Shown here: positions 5,412 to 14,314 of the stretch, one piece after another
Numbering within the stretch: the first letter of the stretch is position 1
Layout of the letters: each line of letters begins with the position of its first letter
Source of the DNA: a virus
Length of the DNA: 25,993 nucleotides
IMG/VR virus record: IMGVR_UViG_3300045003_000017
Span: 1 to 25,993 of that record
Direction: 5' to 3' (one strand)
Position numbers and translations under genes: made by a program
Notes under the pieces: generated by a model
Seen by the model: the letters and a program-made list of their open reading frames with translations, nothing else
The model's database searches: none
Told to the model about the DNA's origin: nothing

Positions 5412-6733
5412 GCTTCACCATATTCAAATGCGGTCGCGATGCCATGTTTGTGAAGCTCGGGCAGCATCTTCTCGACCTTCTCGCCGATGTCGTCGCGATA
5501 GATCATGTTGGACACCGATATCTCGTCGACCGTGGCATAGGCCCGCTTGCGAGCCTGCGCGATGGTCTTACCCATGCCGGTGACGACCGCGAGGTAGTCG
5601 CCGGCAGTGGCCCACATAGGACGCTCGACGACCTTATCGCCCTCCATGTCTGGAAGCTTCTCCATCTTCACGGCCTGCGGCTGGATGTATTTTGAGTTCT
5701 TCTTCGTTACGCCATAGATCGGCACGCCGTCGGTTTCTGCCTTTGTTGCCGTCGAATACGGGAAGTCCGGTTGCGCAAGCACGACGCCGATCGCCATTTC
5801 CGTGCTCACCTGAAGCGTGTCCTTGCCGTCAATGGCATCTTTCATCCATTGGATGGGGTCGCCCTTGTGCTGGCTGAGCATAATGTTGAACGCCGGCCAT
5901 CCGGGGCGCATGGTGAATTCGAGCGGCCATGGCTTACCTTTCTCATCGACGATGCAGTTCACCGCGCAGTCGGAGAGGTGGCCGGTTTTCACAACGTCCG
6001 CCTCGATCGGCTTCATGACGATATCGGCGAGCTTGGACGAATCCACATACGCCGCGAGAGTGCCCATCTCTCCCGTATTGCAACCGATCTCACCCGACAT
6101 CAGCTTCTTGTGCTCGAAGTGCTCGGTAGGCCTGCCGATGTAACCGTTCTTCCCGACCCAGCACGACACGCCGATTTCGATGCCCTTGATGAAAGTTTGC
6201 AGCATCACGTCGCCCTTCGGGTTCATACCCAACTTCTGCCAGCGGCGAAGCTGGGCCACCATGTCGGCCGGCGACTTCGAGCAGTAGGAGAGCGACTTAT
6301 CCTCGTTGTCACCCAGCGTTTTGAAGACGTACCGCTCTTCGGTCTTCAGGACGTACTTCTCCGCCTCCGCCATCGTCTTGAATGTCTTGTACGGTGGGCA
6401 CTCGATGCCGTGCTTCTCGAGAAACTGCATGCCCTTCGCGCGCTGGATTTCAAGGGTTGCCGATTCGACCGTCGGCGCATAGATCGGCGCGCCTTTCTTG
6501 CGGAAGAAATCCAGGCGCGGGAGATAATCGTCGTTGCTGGTCGTGAAAACGAGATCCGCCCAACTGATCGATGGAACCCAGTTGTCGACTGTCTGTATGC
6601 CAAAGCCCCGACCCATCGTCTTGTTCATGTTAGGCTTCGGTTTCCGAAACCAGCGCACAGCGTGACCGGACTGCACCGCGCGCCAGCAGAGAGCCAGTCC
6701 CACGCCGTCGGTGTCGATCACGAGCAGTTTCAT
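5408..6733 (-). CDS. PurD-like ATP-grasp ligase
   Basis: A 441-residue protein resembling phosphoribosylamine-glycine ligase (PurD, about 430 aa) over its full length. It has an N-terminal Rossmann-like start (MKLLVIDTDGVGLALCW), an ATP-grasp core with Lys138 in VFKTLGDN, CNTGEMG (218-224) where PurD has PNTGGMG, EFTMRPG (272-278) where PurD has EINVRFG, and a PurD-type C-terminal domain with TAGDYLAVVTG (376-386) and YRDDIG (412-417). PurD's GGREHA N-terminal motif is lost and the Asn metal ligand is replaced by Thr274, so the substrate is probably not phosphoribosylamine. The start at 6733 has AAGGAAAATGAA upstream; an in-frame ATG at 6775 has no such site. It lies between ejection and lysis genes in the late operon. 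It likely forms an amide or peptide-like bond using ATP; substrate unknown. Confidence 0.8.
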   Translation of the reverse strand: MKLLVIDTDGVGLALCWRAVQSGHAVRWFRKPKPNMNKTMGRGFGIQTVDNWVPSISWADLVFTTSNDDYLPRLDFFRKKGAPIYAPTVESATLEIQRAKGMQFLEKHGIECPPYKTFKTMAEAEKYVLKTEERYVFKTLGDNEDKSLSYCSKSPADMVAQLRRWQKLGMNPKGDVMLQTFIKGIEIGVSCWVGKNGYIGRPTEHFEHKKLMSGEIGCNTGEMGTLAAYVDSSKLADIVMKPIEADVVKTGHLSDCAVNCIVDEKGKPWPLEFTMRPGWPAFNIMLSQHKGDPIQWMKDAIDGKDTLQVSTEMAIGVVLAQPDFPYSTATKAETDGVPIYGVTKKNSKYIQPQAVKMEKLPDMEGDKVVERPMWATAGDYLAVVTGMGKTIAQARKRAYATVDEISVSNMIYRDDIGEKVEKMLPELHKHGIATAFEYGEA

Positions 6734-6817
6734 TTCATTTTCCTTGTGAGGTTCTACGTGAATCTCTATGAACACATGCGATTAGCCGGAACGGTAATCG
6801 GCACCCCGCTGACGATT

Positions 6818-8506
6818 TCACTGTTCCGGTTCCTTGGACGCTGGTATCAGCGCCGGCGTGGTCAGTGGTATAGCGCGGCGTACGCCCTCGGCCAAGCGCT
6901 GGGTCGACGCCGAGCGCGGCGCCGTAATGGCTTTCGTGGCTAGGCCGCTGGCCATCGAATAGACCGCGCCGGGAACGATGCCTAGCGCCGCCTTGTGTGG
7001 TGCGCCGACCATTTCTCGAAAAGCCGTTCCCGAGTCGGGCAAGGTAGGCGACAGCCTATCGCCGGCCTTTTCCGCCAAGTCCTGCATCAGCGCCTTTCCT
7101 TGCGAGAACGCGCGCTTATTCTTCGACGTATCAAGTTGGCGCGAGGCGCTGCGCAATTGAGCGGGTGTGAAGGTTCCCTCCTTCGCACCCGTACGCGCTG
7201 CGGCGGCTTGCACGCGAAGCAGGTTCGCATAGCCCTTGTTGATCTTCTGGAGTTCCGGCGCGAGTTGCGGATTCGAACGATCAAGCATGCGGCGTAGCGA
7301 CGCCTGCAATTCTTTCGTGGCATCGCCGAGTCGGCGCACGTCTGGGTTATCCGACCGCCCGAAATCGCGTGTCATGCCGCCCAGATTTTCCTCGATCTCC
7401 TTGACCGTCTCGCCGAGCGCATTGCCTTGCGGCGTGAACTTGCCGACGATGTCCTGGTCGATGATCCGGTTCAATTGATCGGCCTGAGAGGGCGGCAGGC
7501 CGCTTGCCATGCTCTTGACCGTCTGCAATTCCTGGTTGAATTGAGGATCGATCTTCCCGCGCATTTTTGGCAGCAACGCATCATAGGCCCCGGAGAGTGC
7601 GTCGGACGCGTACTCGACCGCCTCATGGCCTGATTTGATGCCGGCAGGCAACTTGCCGCCGATCGGTTCGAGCGCACGATTGATGGCGACCGTATTGAAC
7701 GACTCGATGCCCTTGCGCTGTGCGTTCTTGATCGCATCGCCAAGGAAGGGAATACTCGTTGCGCCCTCCTCAAGCCGCTTGAAGGCGCCGCCCAGCGCCT
7801 GCCCGGGGGTGAGCTTCACGCCAATGCTTGTCAGGTACTGGACGGCGGGATCGATCTTCGGTGCTATCGTGCGCGAGATGGCTTGGCCGACGGCTGGTGC
7901 GGCCGCGCCGAGACCCGCACCCTCACCAATCTGCTTGAGCTTCTCTGTCGCGAAGTTTCCGCCACCCTGTACCGGCTGAAGTGCGCCTTGCGCGGCTCCT
8001 AGGCCGGCGCCGGCTACTGCTCGTCCCGCAAGCGTGGATGCCCCCGCGCCCGGCATGACAGCAGCAAGCGGCGCGGTCGCGGCGATATTGCCGGCCACCT
8101 CGCCCGCGCCGGTCACAACAGGATGCGCCTGCTGATAGGGAGAAACCTCGCCGGCGCCGCGCGCGATTCCCTGCTCGGCATCCTTCGTCAGCCACCGGCC
8201 GGCACGGCCCACCATGTTGTCGCCAGCCATCTGCAAGCCATGCCCGGCGAGTTGCTGCGCACCAAGCGCGACGTCTTGAACGCCACGGCCAACTCCTGCC
8301 GCGAACGACTTCAGCATTCCGGGTTGCTCTTGGGCTCTCAAACCCGTCTGCGCATCGAACTGAGAGCGCGCGGCGTCGATCTGATCCTTCGGCACTCGCG
8401 GCGCCACGACCTGATCGAAGTACTGCGCGCGCGCGGCTTCCTGCTGATCCGGCGCGAGCGCCTTGAACTCGGCGCTATCGGCGACTTCTGCCCAGGGCTT
8501 GGCCAT
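6818..8506 (-). CDS. Internal virion / DNA ejection protein (562 aa)
   Basis: The third large gene after the neck genes, in the slot of P22 gp16-type ejection proteins. The N-terminus (KPWAEVADSAEFKALAP, then AQYFDQVVAPRV) resembles the short start motif of many podoviral injection proteins. Residues about 60-200 are rich in Gly/Ala with several amphipathic hydrophobic stretches (APLAAVMPGAGASTLAGRAV), suited to membrane insertion. The C-terminal half is helical and charged. No lysozyme or transglycosylase motif is visible. The start at 8506 lies two bases after the previous stop. An 83-base gap separates it from the ATP-grasp gene. Role inferred mainly from order and composition. Confidence 0.7.
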   Translation of the reverse strand: MAKPWAEVADSAEFKALAPDQQEAARAQYFDQVVAPRVPKDQIDAARSQFDAQTGLRAQEQPGMLKSFAAGVGRGVQDVALGAQQLAGHGLQMAGDNMVGRAGRWLTKDAEQGIARGAGEVSPYQQAHPVVTGAGEVAGNIAATAPLAAVMPGAGASTLAGRAVAGAGLGAAQGALQPVQGGGNFATEKLKQIGEGAGLGAAAPAVGQAISRTIAPKIDPAVQYLTSIGVKLTPGQALGGAFKRLEEGATSIPFLGDAIKNAQRKGIESFNTVAINRALEPIGGKLPAGIKSGHEAVEYASDALSGAYDALLPKMRGKIDPQFNQELQTVKSMASGLPPSQADQLNRIIDQDIVGKFTPQGNALGETVKEIEENLGGMTRDFGRSDNPDVRRLGDATKELQASLRRMLDRSNPQLAPELQKINKGYANLLRVQAAAARTGAKEGTFTPAQLRSASRQLDTSKNKRAFSQGKALMQDLAEKAGDRLSPTLPDSGTAFREMVGAPHKAALGIVPGAVYSMASGLATKAITAPRSASTQRLAEGVRRAIPLTTPALIPASKEPEQ

Positions 8507-8508
8507 AA

Positions 8509-9927
8509 TCAGTTCCAGAGGTGGGAGAAGTCGCCGCTGGCCGCTGCCGGCTTAGCGGAACCTCCGCCCTCGATGCCCTTCGCCTCGCCGGAGAGGAACC
8601 GGGTATCGAAGTCGTCTTTGCCGGTCGAGGCCTTGTATTGCTGCTTCAGGCCGTTCAGTTGTCCGCGCATGAGGCGCTTGGCTGTCGCGATGGCGCCAGA
8701 TAGCTGCTCGGGACTGGACGCCTTGTCGAAGGCGCGCGCAGCTTCCTCGCGATCAGACACACCGCCACCCGAGCCCACGATCGCTTTAACCACTTCGTCG
8801 GCGACGATCTTCTTGGCGGCATCGAAGTTCGTCGGCGCTGGGTTGCCGGTTTCCGCAGCGATGCGCTGCGCAATCGAATTGAACGCGCGCATGTCGCCGT
8901 TCTTCAGTTGCTTGCCCATGCTGTCGAGTGCATCGAGGTGGTCCGTCGCGACGTTCAGCGAGCGCACGGTCTGCCCGAGCTTGCCGGAGGTAAAGGCTTT
9001 CTCTCCGGTCAACTGAGTCTGATACGTCTTCGCGTCGTAGTTCGGATTGATTTCCTGAACGCGTTGCATCATACGGGCGGTAATCGGGTTGCGAAGCGCG
9101 GCGCCAGTGGGCGCAGGAAGTTTGCCCGAGGCGATCAACTGGGCGTTCGCCTCGATAGTCTGCGGGTCGCCTTCGAGGCGTTCTCGCTCGATACCGAGGC
9201 GCTCCGCACCCTGCCTCTCCATCACGCGCTGATGAGCGCCTTCCTGGGCGAGGCGTGCGCTCTCGATGCCGAGGCGCCGATTTCCTTGCGCCTCTTCCAC
9301 GCCCTGGTGATGACGCTGAAGGTCGGCTACCTCGTTCTGGTGCTGCTGCGTGTAGTACTGCGCGCGCGCCTTCGCGTCGGTGACGGTGGCCATAGTGCGC
9401 GCCGGATCGAATTGGTCAGGAACCTGATCGATATTCTCGGCATTAAAAAGTGGGTTTCCCTCGGGGTCGCGCAACGATTTCAGATACGCTTTGATCGACG
9501 GGATAGCCTGAGACACGACCGCGCGCGCCTGCGCGTCGGGCATGCCTTTGTGGACTAGATCGGCATAGGTCATCATGAGCGAGGTGCCCACCTCCGATAC
9601 CTTGTTCATCGCCGCGATGCCGACATCCCACTTGGCCTTTTGCGTCTGAGCTTTGTTCTTCTCGATCGTCGATTCGGCTTCTCGCTGCTTCGTGAACTGC
9701 TGTTGCAGCGTGAGCGCCTCGGTCGGGTTGACCGATCCGACCTTCTGAATGAGCGCTTGCCGTCCCTCTGGCGTCGATGTGTCGGAGTTTCGGAATGCGT
9801 CGCGCAGCGCTTGCTGTCCCTGGTAGTTCTGAATACCCTGCGCCAGTTGCAGGGTTTCGGCGTAGCTTTGCAGGGGGTCCTTCGGTTTTTGGACCTGAAG
9901 CGGAATGGAAGCGTCGATCGTAGCCAT
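8509..9927 (-). CDS. Internal virion / DNA ejection protein with coiled coil (472 aa)
   Basis: A Gln/Ala/Glu-rich, mostly helical protein in the P22 gp20-like position. The N-terminal region (about 15-120) is helical, and residues about 190-255 are a strongly heptad-like coiled coil that contains two copies of a short RLGIE-x2-RL unit. A globular helical part follows (about 290-440) and a short Gly/Ser/Ala tail ends in DFSHLWN. No transmembrane helix or enzyme motif is evident. Located between the gp7-like and gp16-like genes, it is probably packaged in the capsid and ejected with the DNA. Confidence 0.7.
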   Translation of the reverse strand: MATIDASIPLQVQKPKDPLQSYAETLQLAQGIQNYQGQQALRDAFRNSDTSTPEGRQALIQKVGSVNPTEALTLQQQFTKQREAESTIEKNKAQTQKAKWDVGIAAMNKVSEVGTSLMMTYADLVHKGMPDAQARAVVSQAIPSIKAYLKSLRDPEGNPLFNAENIDQVPDQFDPARTMATVTDAKARAQYYTQQHQNEVADLQRHHQGVEEAQGNRRLGIESARLAQEGAHQRVMERQGAERLGIERERLEGDPQTIEANAQLIASGKLPAPTGAALRNPITARMMQRVQEINPNYDAKTYQTQLTGEKAFTSGKLGQTVRSLNVATDHLDALDSMGKQLKNGDMRAFNSIAQRIAAETGNPAPTNFDAAKKIVADEVVKAIVGSGGGVSDREEAARAFDKASSPEQLSGAIATAKRLMRGQLNGLKQQYKASTGKDDFDTRFLSGEAKGIEGGGSAKPAAASGDFSHLWN

Positions 9928-9939
9928 GATGGGATCCGG

Positions 9940-11172
9940 TTAGGGCATCACAAAGCCGTAGGAGTTGGTTCCGCTGGCCGTTGATGGCGTGCCGAACCCG
10001 GCGTTGCTCCCGAAAAGCTGGTTGAGCGTGTACATCTGCCCCAGCGAGCCGATGCCGCTTCCGATGGCGTTACTTGCGCCAACCTGACCGGCCGCCGTCG
10101 CGTTGCCGGCGCCGATGATGTTCGAGCCGATCTGGTTTCCAGTGCTGGTGAGCGTCGAGCCGATTCCTTGGCCGGTCGAAATTGCATTGCCAGAGGCCGT
10201 ACCCGCGCTACTTCCGCCGAGCCCAGCCAATTGCATGAGATTGCCGACGTCGGTGTTGTAGACCGACTGTGCGTCGCCGAGCTGCTGCTGATAGGTCGTG
10301 TCGGCCATGCCCTGGGCGTAGTTATTCAGATCCTTAAGCGTCGCCCCCGAGAGCTGCATGCCGCGCGCGGCCGCGCTGTTCTCGATGCCTTGCAGACCTT
10401 GATTGAGCGTGAACTGATAGCCCGGCGTCGCGCGCAGTGCCGCAGTGGGGTCGGCGCCGTTGAATCCCATCAGATCGGAGAGGCGCTGCTTCGCCTGCGC
10501 GCCAAACGAGCTGGGGTCGGTGATTTGCCCCGTCGATCCAGCAAACCCTCCGGTCGGGCCTCCGTACACGGTGCCGGGCTGGAATTGAGACGCCGCGAGT
10601 TGCTCGGGATTTCCTCCGGCATTTCGAATCGAATCGGTCAGTTCGCGCGTGAGCATAGACATTTGCGCGGGAGAGGCGTCAGCAACCGATATGTTCGCCG
10701 TTCCACCTTGAGCCTTGTTCGCTCGGGCCACTTCATCCCATGCCGCCTTGTATTGCGGATTGCTCGCGTAGAGCTGTAGATTGGGTCCGGTGATGCCGCC
10801 GGCCGTGCTCAGGAGGGCAGAAGGTTGCTGCTGCCCGCCGGCCGCGCCCGATACCCCACCACCTCCACCTTGTGAGGTAGCTGCGGAGGCATACTGACCA
10901 CTAGCCTGGATCGGCACGCCCAATAGGTTCCCAAGCTGGGTAAGCGCGGAGGACCCCGCATTAATCCACGGTTGCTGATTGGCCTGCGCCGCCTCGCCGG
11001 CTTGCTGCTGAGCGGCGATGGACTGTTCGGCGGCCTGCAATTGAGCCTGAGAGGCGTTCTGTGCGGCCTGGGATTGGGTATCAGCGGCCGATTGCGCGCC
11101 GCTGGCAGAAATCAGACTGCCCCCCACGCTCGCAACTACACTACCGCCTGCTATCGCAGCAGCTACACACAT
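9940..11172 (-). CDS. DNA ejection protein, P22 gp7-like (410 aa)
   Basis: The N-terminus is a hydrophobic Gly/Ala/Ser stretch (MCVAAAIAGGSVVASVGGSL) followed by a Gln/Ala helix (about 28-65) ending in NQQPWINAG. The central part has GYQFTLNQGLQGIENSAAAR and then RGMQLSGATLKDLNNYAQ, a segment I associate with podoviral DNA transfer proteins. The C-terminal 100 residues are low-complexity Gly/Ser/Ala/Asn. The start at 11172 has AGAGGTGAG upstream and overlaps the GNAT gene by 10 bases. Position after the gp10-like gene and composition match P22 gp7, which leaves the virion with the DNA and helps form the ejection channel. Confidence 0.78.
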   Translation of the reverse strand: MCVAAAIAGGSVVASVGGSLISASGAQSAADTQSQAAQNASQAQLQAAEQSIAAQQQAGEAAQANQQPWINAGSSALTQLGNLLGVPIQASGQYASAATSQGGGGGVSGAAGGQQQPSALLSTAGGITGPNLQLYASNPQYKAAWDEVARANKAQGGTANISVADASPAQMSMLTRELTDSIRNAGGNPEQLAASQFQPGTVYGGPTGGFAGSTGQITDPSSFGAQAKQRLSDLMGFNGADPTAALRATPGYQFTLNQGLQGIENSAAARGMQLSGATLKDLNNYAQGMADTTYQQQLGDAQSVYNTDVGNLMQLAGLGGSSAGTASGNAISTGQGIGSTLTSTGNQIGSNIIGAGNATAAGQVGASNAIGSGIGSLGQMYTLNQLFGSNAGFGTPSTASGTNSYGFVMP

Positions 11173-11666
11173 GTCTCACCTCTCGGCAGATCTTTGAGTT
11201 TGAGTTCCATGACGACGTCATCGGCGATATAACCCCGGCGCTGGAGAATCTTGTGCAGTTTGCCGGTCCTCGTGACGGGCCATCCAATGATGCTGACGCC
11301 GAGATCGCGCAGCGTGTCCTCGATTTTCGACATGAGGCGCGGCATGGAATTCCGATGATTGGGCTGCACATAGAACGTATCGACGTTGCCGCACAACTCG
11401 GTCTTCAGGTGCAGGCTTTTGTACAGGATCAGCAGCGCGTACCCGCGCAAGATGAGGTCGTCATCACGCAACGTCATTGCGATCAAAGACCGGTGGGCGG
11501 CCAAATAAAGAAATTGGTCGATGTCTGGATCAATCGCAAGGCCTCGCTGTCCGTGATAGGCGCAAGTGTCCTTTTTGATCTCCGAGCATTCGTCCCAGCT
11601 TTGCTGTCCAAGCGGAATGATCTCTTCCGCCAGTTCTCGCGTGAAAGTTTCAATGGCGATCTTCAT
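11163..11666 (-). CDS. GNAT-fold acetyltransferase-like protein
   Basis: A 167-residue protein whose C-terminal half has the GNAT layout: strand NVDTFYVQPNHR (94-105), then a helix, then strand GVSIIGWP and the closing LHKILQRRGY. The acetyl-CoA loop usually reads Q/R-x-x-G-x-G; here it is HRNSMP, without glycines, so CoA binding may be altered or lost. The start at 11666 is set by the ATGA overlap with the preceding gene; the frame stays open further upstream, but that part overlaps the previous gene. GNAT proteins occur in the structural operons of several phages, with proposed roles in modifying DNA or virion proteins. Substrate unknown here. Confidence 0.72.
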   Translation of the reverse strand: MKIAIETFTRELAEEIIPLGQQSWDECSEIKKDTCAYHGQRGLAIDPDIDQFLYLAAHRSLIAMTLRDDDLILRGYALLILYKSLHLKTELCGNVDTFYVQPNHRNSMPRLMSKIEDTLRDLGVSIIGWPVTRTGKLHKILQRRGYIADDVVMELKLKDLPRGETCV

Positions 11667-11917
11667 ACGGACGTCCCAGCTCCATTGACCCATACCGTCG
11701 GGTTCACGCTCTTCACCTCGATTCGATAGCCGAGTGTGGTATCGAAGTAGGAGCGACCAATCCAGAGGAAGGTAGTCGGCCGTTGCGCGGTCGTGCCGCT
11801 TTGCGTCATCGCGGTCAAGAGGTTGAAGACCGCTTCGAAAAACGAGGTCCATCCTTGCGAGAACGGCTTGTGACCCGGCCCGAGATTGTTGCCAGGGACG
11901 TTATTTATTAACGCCAT
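11663..11917 (-). CDS. Small tail-region protein following gp10 homologue (84 aa)
   Basis: It starts MALINNVPGNNLG and contains FFEAVFNLLTAMTQSG, TAQRPTTFLWIGRSYFDTTL and a final VWVNGAGTSV. This compact pattern (hydrophobic helix, then a beta-rich GRSYFDTTLG segment) is one I know from small proteins between neck and ejection genes of podoviruses; the beta part resembles short fibre or head-binding motifs. The start at 11917 has GAGGGG upstream and overlaps the gp10-like gene by 17 bases; the stop overlaps the GNAT start. Probably a minor virion component. Confidence 0.72.
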   Translation of the reverse strand: MALINNVPGNNLGPGHKPFSQGWTSFFEAVFNLLTAMTQSGTTAQRPTTFLWIGRSYFDTTLGYRIEVKSVNPTVWVNGAGTSV

Positions 11918-13340
11918 TTTGATACCCCTCTCGCATGATCGCGTAGCCGTTGGTCACGACGAATTTGACCGGGTCCGTCATCGAAAGACGCAGGACGATA
12001 TCGCGCGCCGATCCCATACGGCGCTTGGTGACGCGCGGCCCCTTGTATTGACCCACCGCGCCGAGCGAAATGAAGGCCTGATTGCCGTAAGTTCGCCCGC
12101 CGTCCTTGCTCACCTCGAACATGAGTTGAGGATTCGATCCTTGCCCCGATTGCAGCCCAACGCCGGTTTCCATGTCGAAGAAAATCTCATCGATGCCGAT
12201 CACGTTCATGTCGTCAACGATGTGGCGCGTCACGAGCTGGCGCAGGATCGTCATGCCGTTGTCGGTGTAGGCCGAGGCGTCGTACTTGTAGATGTTTCCG
12301 CTCGTCCCATCTATCACGTAATCGATCTGGTTGAAGTTCACCGACATGCGCGCCAGATGGATCGCACTGAGCGCCGTACCGGTCTGCACTTCCGACCAGA
12401 AGTTCGAAAGCGTGTCATAGAGGAAACTGCGCTTGGCCGTCGGAAAGTTGATCTGATACATCGGATGACCGTCAACCATGTAGGCGAGCGCCACCGCGTC
12501 CGACACGACCGAGAACCCGTTGATGATGTTCGTGATGTCGGGCGAGCCCACATCGACAGGCGCGAAACCCTGCCCCTGCATCACCTGCACTTGGCCTTGA
12601 GGATTGCGCGCTAGGAACATCATCGTATTGTTGATCTTCGCGCGCGAGAACCGCGCGGCCAGGCCGTACTCCTGCGCCACTGATCGAAGCGGCGCATAGG
12701 GGAAGTTGGCCGCGCCATTGTTCTGCCAGAACTCGATGGAATTCGTGCCCCACAGGATCAAGTAACCGTGATCGTCATCCACCGCAAGCAGGTTGCCCGG
12801 GCTCGCCGCCATACTCGCAAAGTCCGATGCGCTCCACGTCGTGCCATCGTAGCTGGCCGACTTGTAGAACTGGTTCGTCGTGGCCTTGTCGACGATGAAA
12901 AACCCGTTATCGAAACAGACTGTCGTCGCGCCGTTCGGGAACCCCGCCGAGGTGATCTTGCCGACCCACGTCGTCGTGGCCTGGTTATAGATGTAGCCGT
13001 TGGTCCCATCGACGATGATCAGCTGCGTACCGTTGTCCGCCATCGAAACGAGGCCGGCGCTCGTGTTGAGCGTGCCGATCTGCGTGCGCACAAAGTTCGA
13101 GTCGAACTGAAACAGCGTATTGCCCGACACGACGTACAGGTATGAGCCCATCACGTACATGCCGCGATTCACGTTCGAGAGAGACGAGTCAACGAGCGCC
13201 AGGCCCGGCGTGCCGAAGATCGCGATGTTCGTCTTATCGCCATCAACGCGCACCTCGTAATAGCAGTTCAGACGACGCTGGGCCGTGACCGTCAGGCTCT
13301 TTCCTGCGGTACCGGAGCCGAAGAGGGGGACCTTTTTCAT
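11901..13340 (-). CDS. Packaged-DNA stabilisation protein, P22 gp10-like
   Basis: A 479-residue protein with repeated beta-strand/turn elements, consistent with the beta-propeller-like neck protein of P22. The start (KKVPLFGSGTAGKSLTVTAQ, then RRLNCYYEV) and the segment LFGTNSIEFW-type motif (here ILWGTNSIEFWQNNG, about 193-207) fit the phage stabilisation family. The C-terminal part contains DGGRTYG and RRMGSARDIVLRLSMTDP, also characteristic. It follows the gp4-like gene with a four-base overlap, as in P22 order. It should close the portal vertex after packaging and connect to the tail hub. Confidence 0.88.
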   Translation of the reverse strand: MKKVPLFGSGTAGKSLTVTAQRRLNCYYEVRVDGDKTNIAIFGTPGLALVDSSLSNVNRGMYVMGSYLYVVSGNTLFQFDSNFVRTQIGTLNTSAGLVSMADNGTQLIIVDGTNGYIYNQATTTWVGKITSAGFPNGATTVCFDNGFFIVDKATTNQFYKSASYDGTTWSASDFASMAASPGNLLAVDDDHGYLILWGTNSIEFWQNNGAANFPYAPLRSVAQEYGLAARFSRAKINNTMMFLARNPQGQVQVMQGQGFAPVDVGSPDITNIINGFSVVSDAVALAYMVDGHPMYQINFPTAKRSFLYDTLSNFWSEVQTGTALSAIHLARMSVNFNQIDYVIDGTSGNIYKYDASAYTDNGMTILRQLVTRHIVDDMNVIGIDEIFFDMETGVGLQSGQGSNPQLMFEVSKDGGRTYGNQAFISLGAVGQYKGPRVTKRRMGSARDIVLRLSMTDPVKFVVTNGYAIMREGYQNGVNK

Positions 13341-14314
13341 CTGCTGCTATTGCTCCAGGCGATGTAGTCGTTGCCCGGCTCGAAATACATCGAGGTCGTT
13401 TCGGCGTAAAGCTCGCGCGCGGTCTTCAATGCGTCCAAGTAGTTGTCCTTCATGTCATTGGTGAAGGGCGCATTGAACATCGGCGAGATTTCCTTCGTCA
13501 GCCCCCAGCAAAGCGCGCGATACCACGTCTCCGGGTAATACGGCGTGTCGGTCGGATTCTGGAAGATTTGCATCGGCTCCATGTACGTCATATGGAGGTG
13601 CTGCGTGACGTCCGAAGATCCCGCCACATCGATGAAAAGCATCCCGTTCCCGAGCGACTGCTCGTAGTAGATCGCTTGAGGAAGCGAGACATAGGTCGGC
13701 GACGCTTTGGACGGCAGGAAATCGTAGTCCTGCAACGTCATCATGTTGACCGGCGTGTCGTTTCCATTGACGTCGCGCAGCACGCACGTCTCGATGAATT
13801 CGGGGCGCTGAGCCTTCGAGGTGAAATTGAACACCCAATTATTCGCAGAAGCCTGAGACGGGAGCGCGCCGCACGGCACGGAGTTACCTGAGATCGTTCC
13901 CGCCGTCGTCGAGAAGATATCGCCCGAATCGAGCTGGATGACGAGAAAGTCGCCGGAATTGAGGTTGGTCGTGTTGGGCACGGTAAGCGCCGTCGCGCCA
14001 GCCGATGCGGTGGCGGTCAGTTGTCGCTGATAGCTCCCGTTCGACCAGTTGTCGCCGGTGGGCCCGAGGTTGTATTGAAACTTCGTGCTCGACAGATACA
14101 GATCGCCATGCTTGCGCGTCCACATCTTCAATCCGGGTGCGAAGTCGGCCTTGCCCATCCATTGCTTGCACAGCATGTTCAGCTTACGGGCGCAATCCGT
14201 CGTCTCGGTCGCGCTCGGCGACTCATTGTCACCCAACTTGCCGAGATTGAGCATCGCCTCGCGGATGATGTCGTCTCGCGAGACGGTTAGGGTGTAGACG
14301 CCCGATGTGGTCAT
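13337..14314 (-). CDS. Tail accessory / head completion protein, P22 gp4-like
   Basis: A 325-residue protein. The first 60 residues are helical (SRDDIIREAMLNLGKLGDNE, then ARKLNMLCKQW), matching the adaptor domain of gp4-type proteins. The middle (about 90-170) is a beta-rich insertion with TASAGATALTVPNTTNLNSG. The C-terminal half (PMQIFQNPTDTPYYPETWYR, then ALCWGLTKEISP) returns to the adaptor fold. The ATG at 14314 overlaps the upstream stop (ATGA) and the end overlaps the gp10-like start. It probably binds the portal ring as the first neck layer. Confidence 0.82.
   Translation of the reverse strand: MTTSGVYTLTVSRDDIIREAMLNLGKLGDNESPSATETTDCARKLNMLCKQWMGKADFAPGLKMWTRKHGDLYLSSTKFQYNLGPTGDNWSNGSYQRQLTATASAGATALTVPNTTNLNSGDFLVIQLDSGDIFSTTAGTISGNSVPCGALPSQASANNWVFNFTSKAQRPEFIETCVLRDVNGNDTPVNMMTLQDYDFLPSKASPTYVSLPQAIYYEQSLGNGMLFIDVAGSSDVTQHLHMTYMEPMQIFQNPTDTPYYPETWYRALCWGLTKEISPMFNAPFTNDMKDNYLDALKTARELYAETTSMYFEPGNDYIAWSNSSR

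Noticed and set aside
5408-6775. ATP-grasp start at 6775
   Set aside because: No Shine-Dalgarno before it, and the 14 extra residues do not fit the Rossmann-like start; the ATG at 6733 follows AAGGA.
5771-6943. 390-residue open frame antisense to the ATP-grasp gene
   Set aside because: Arg/Leu/His-rich antisense shadow; the opposite strand has full PurD-type motifs.
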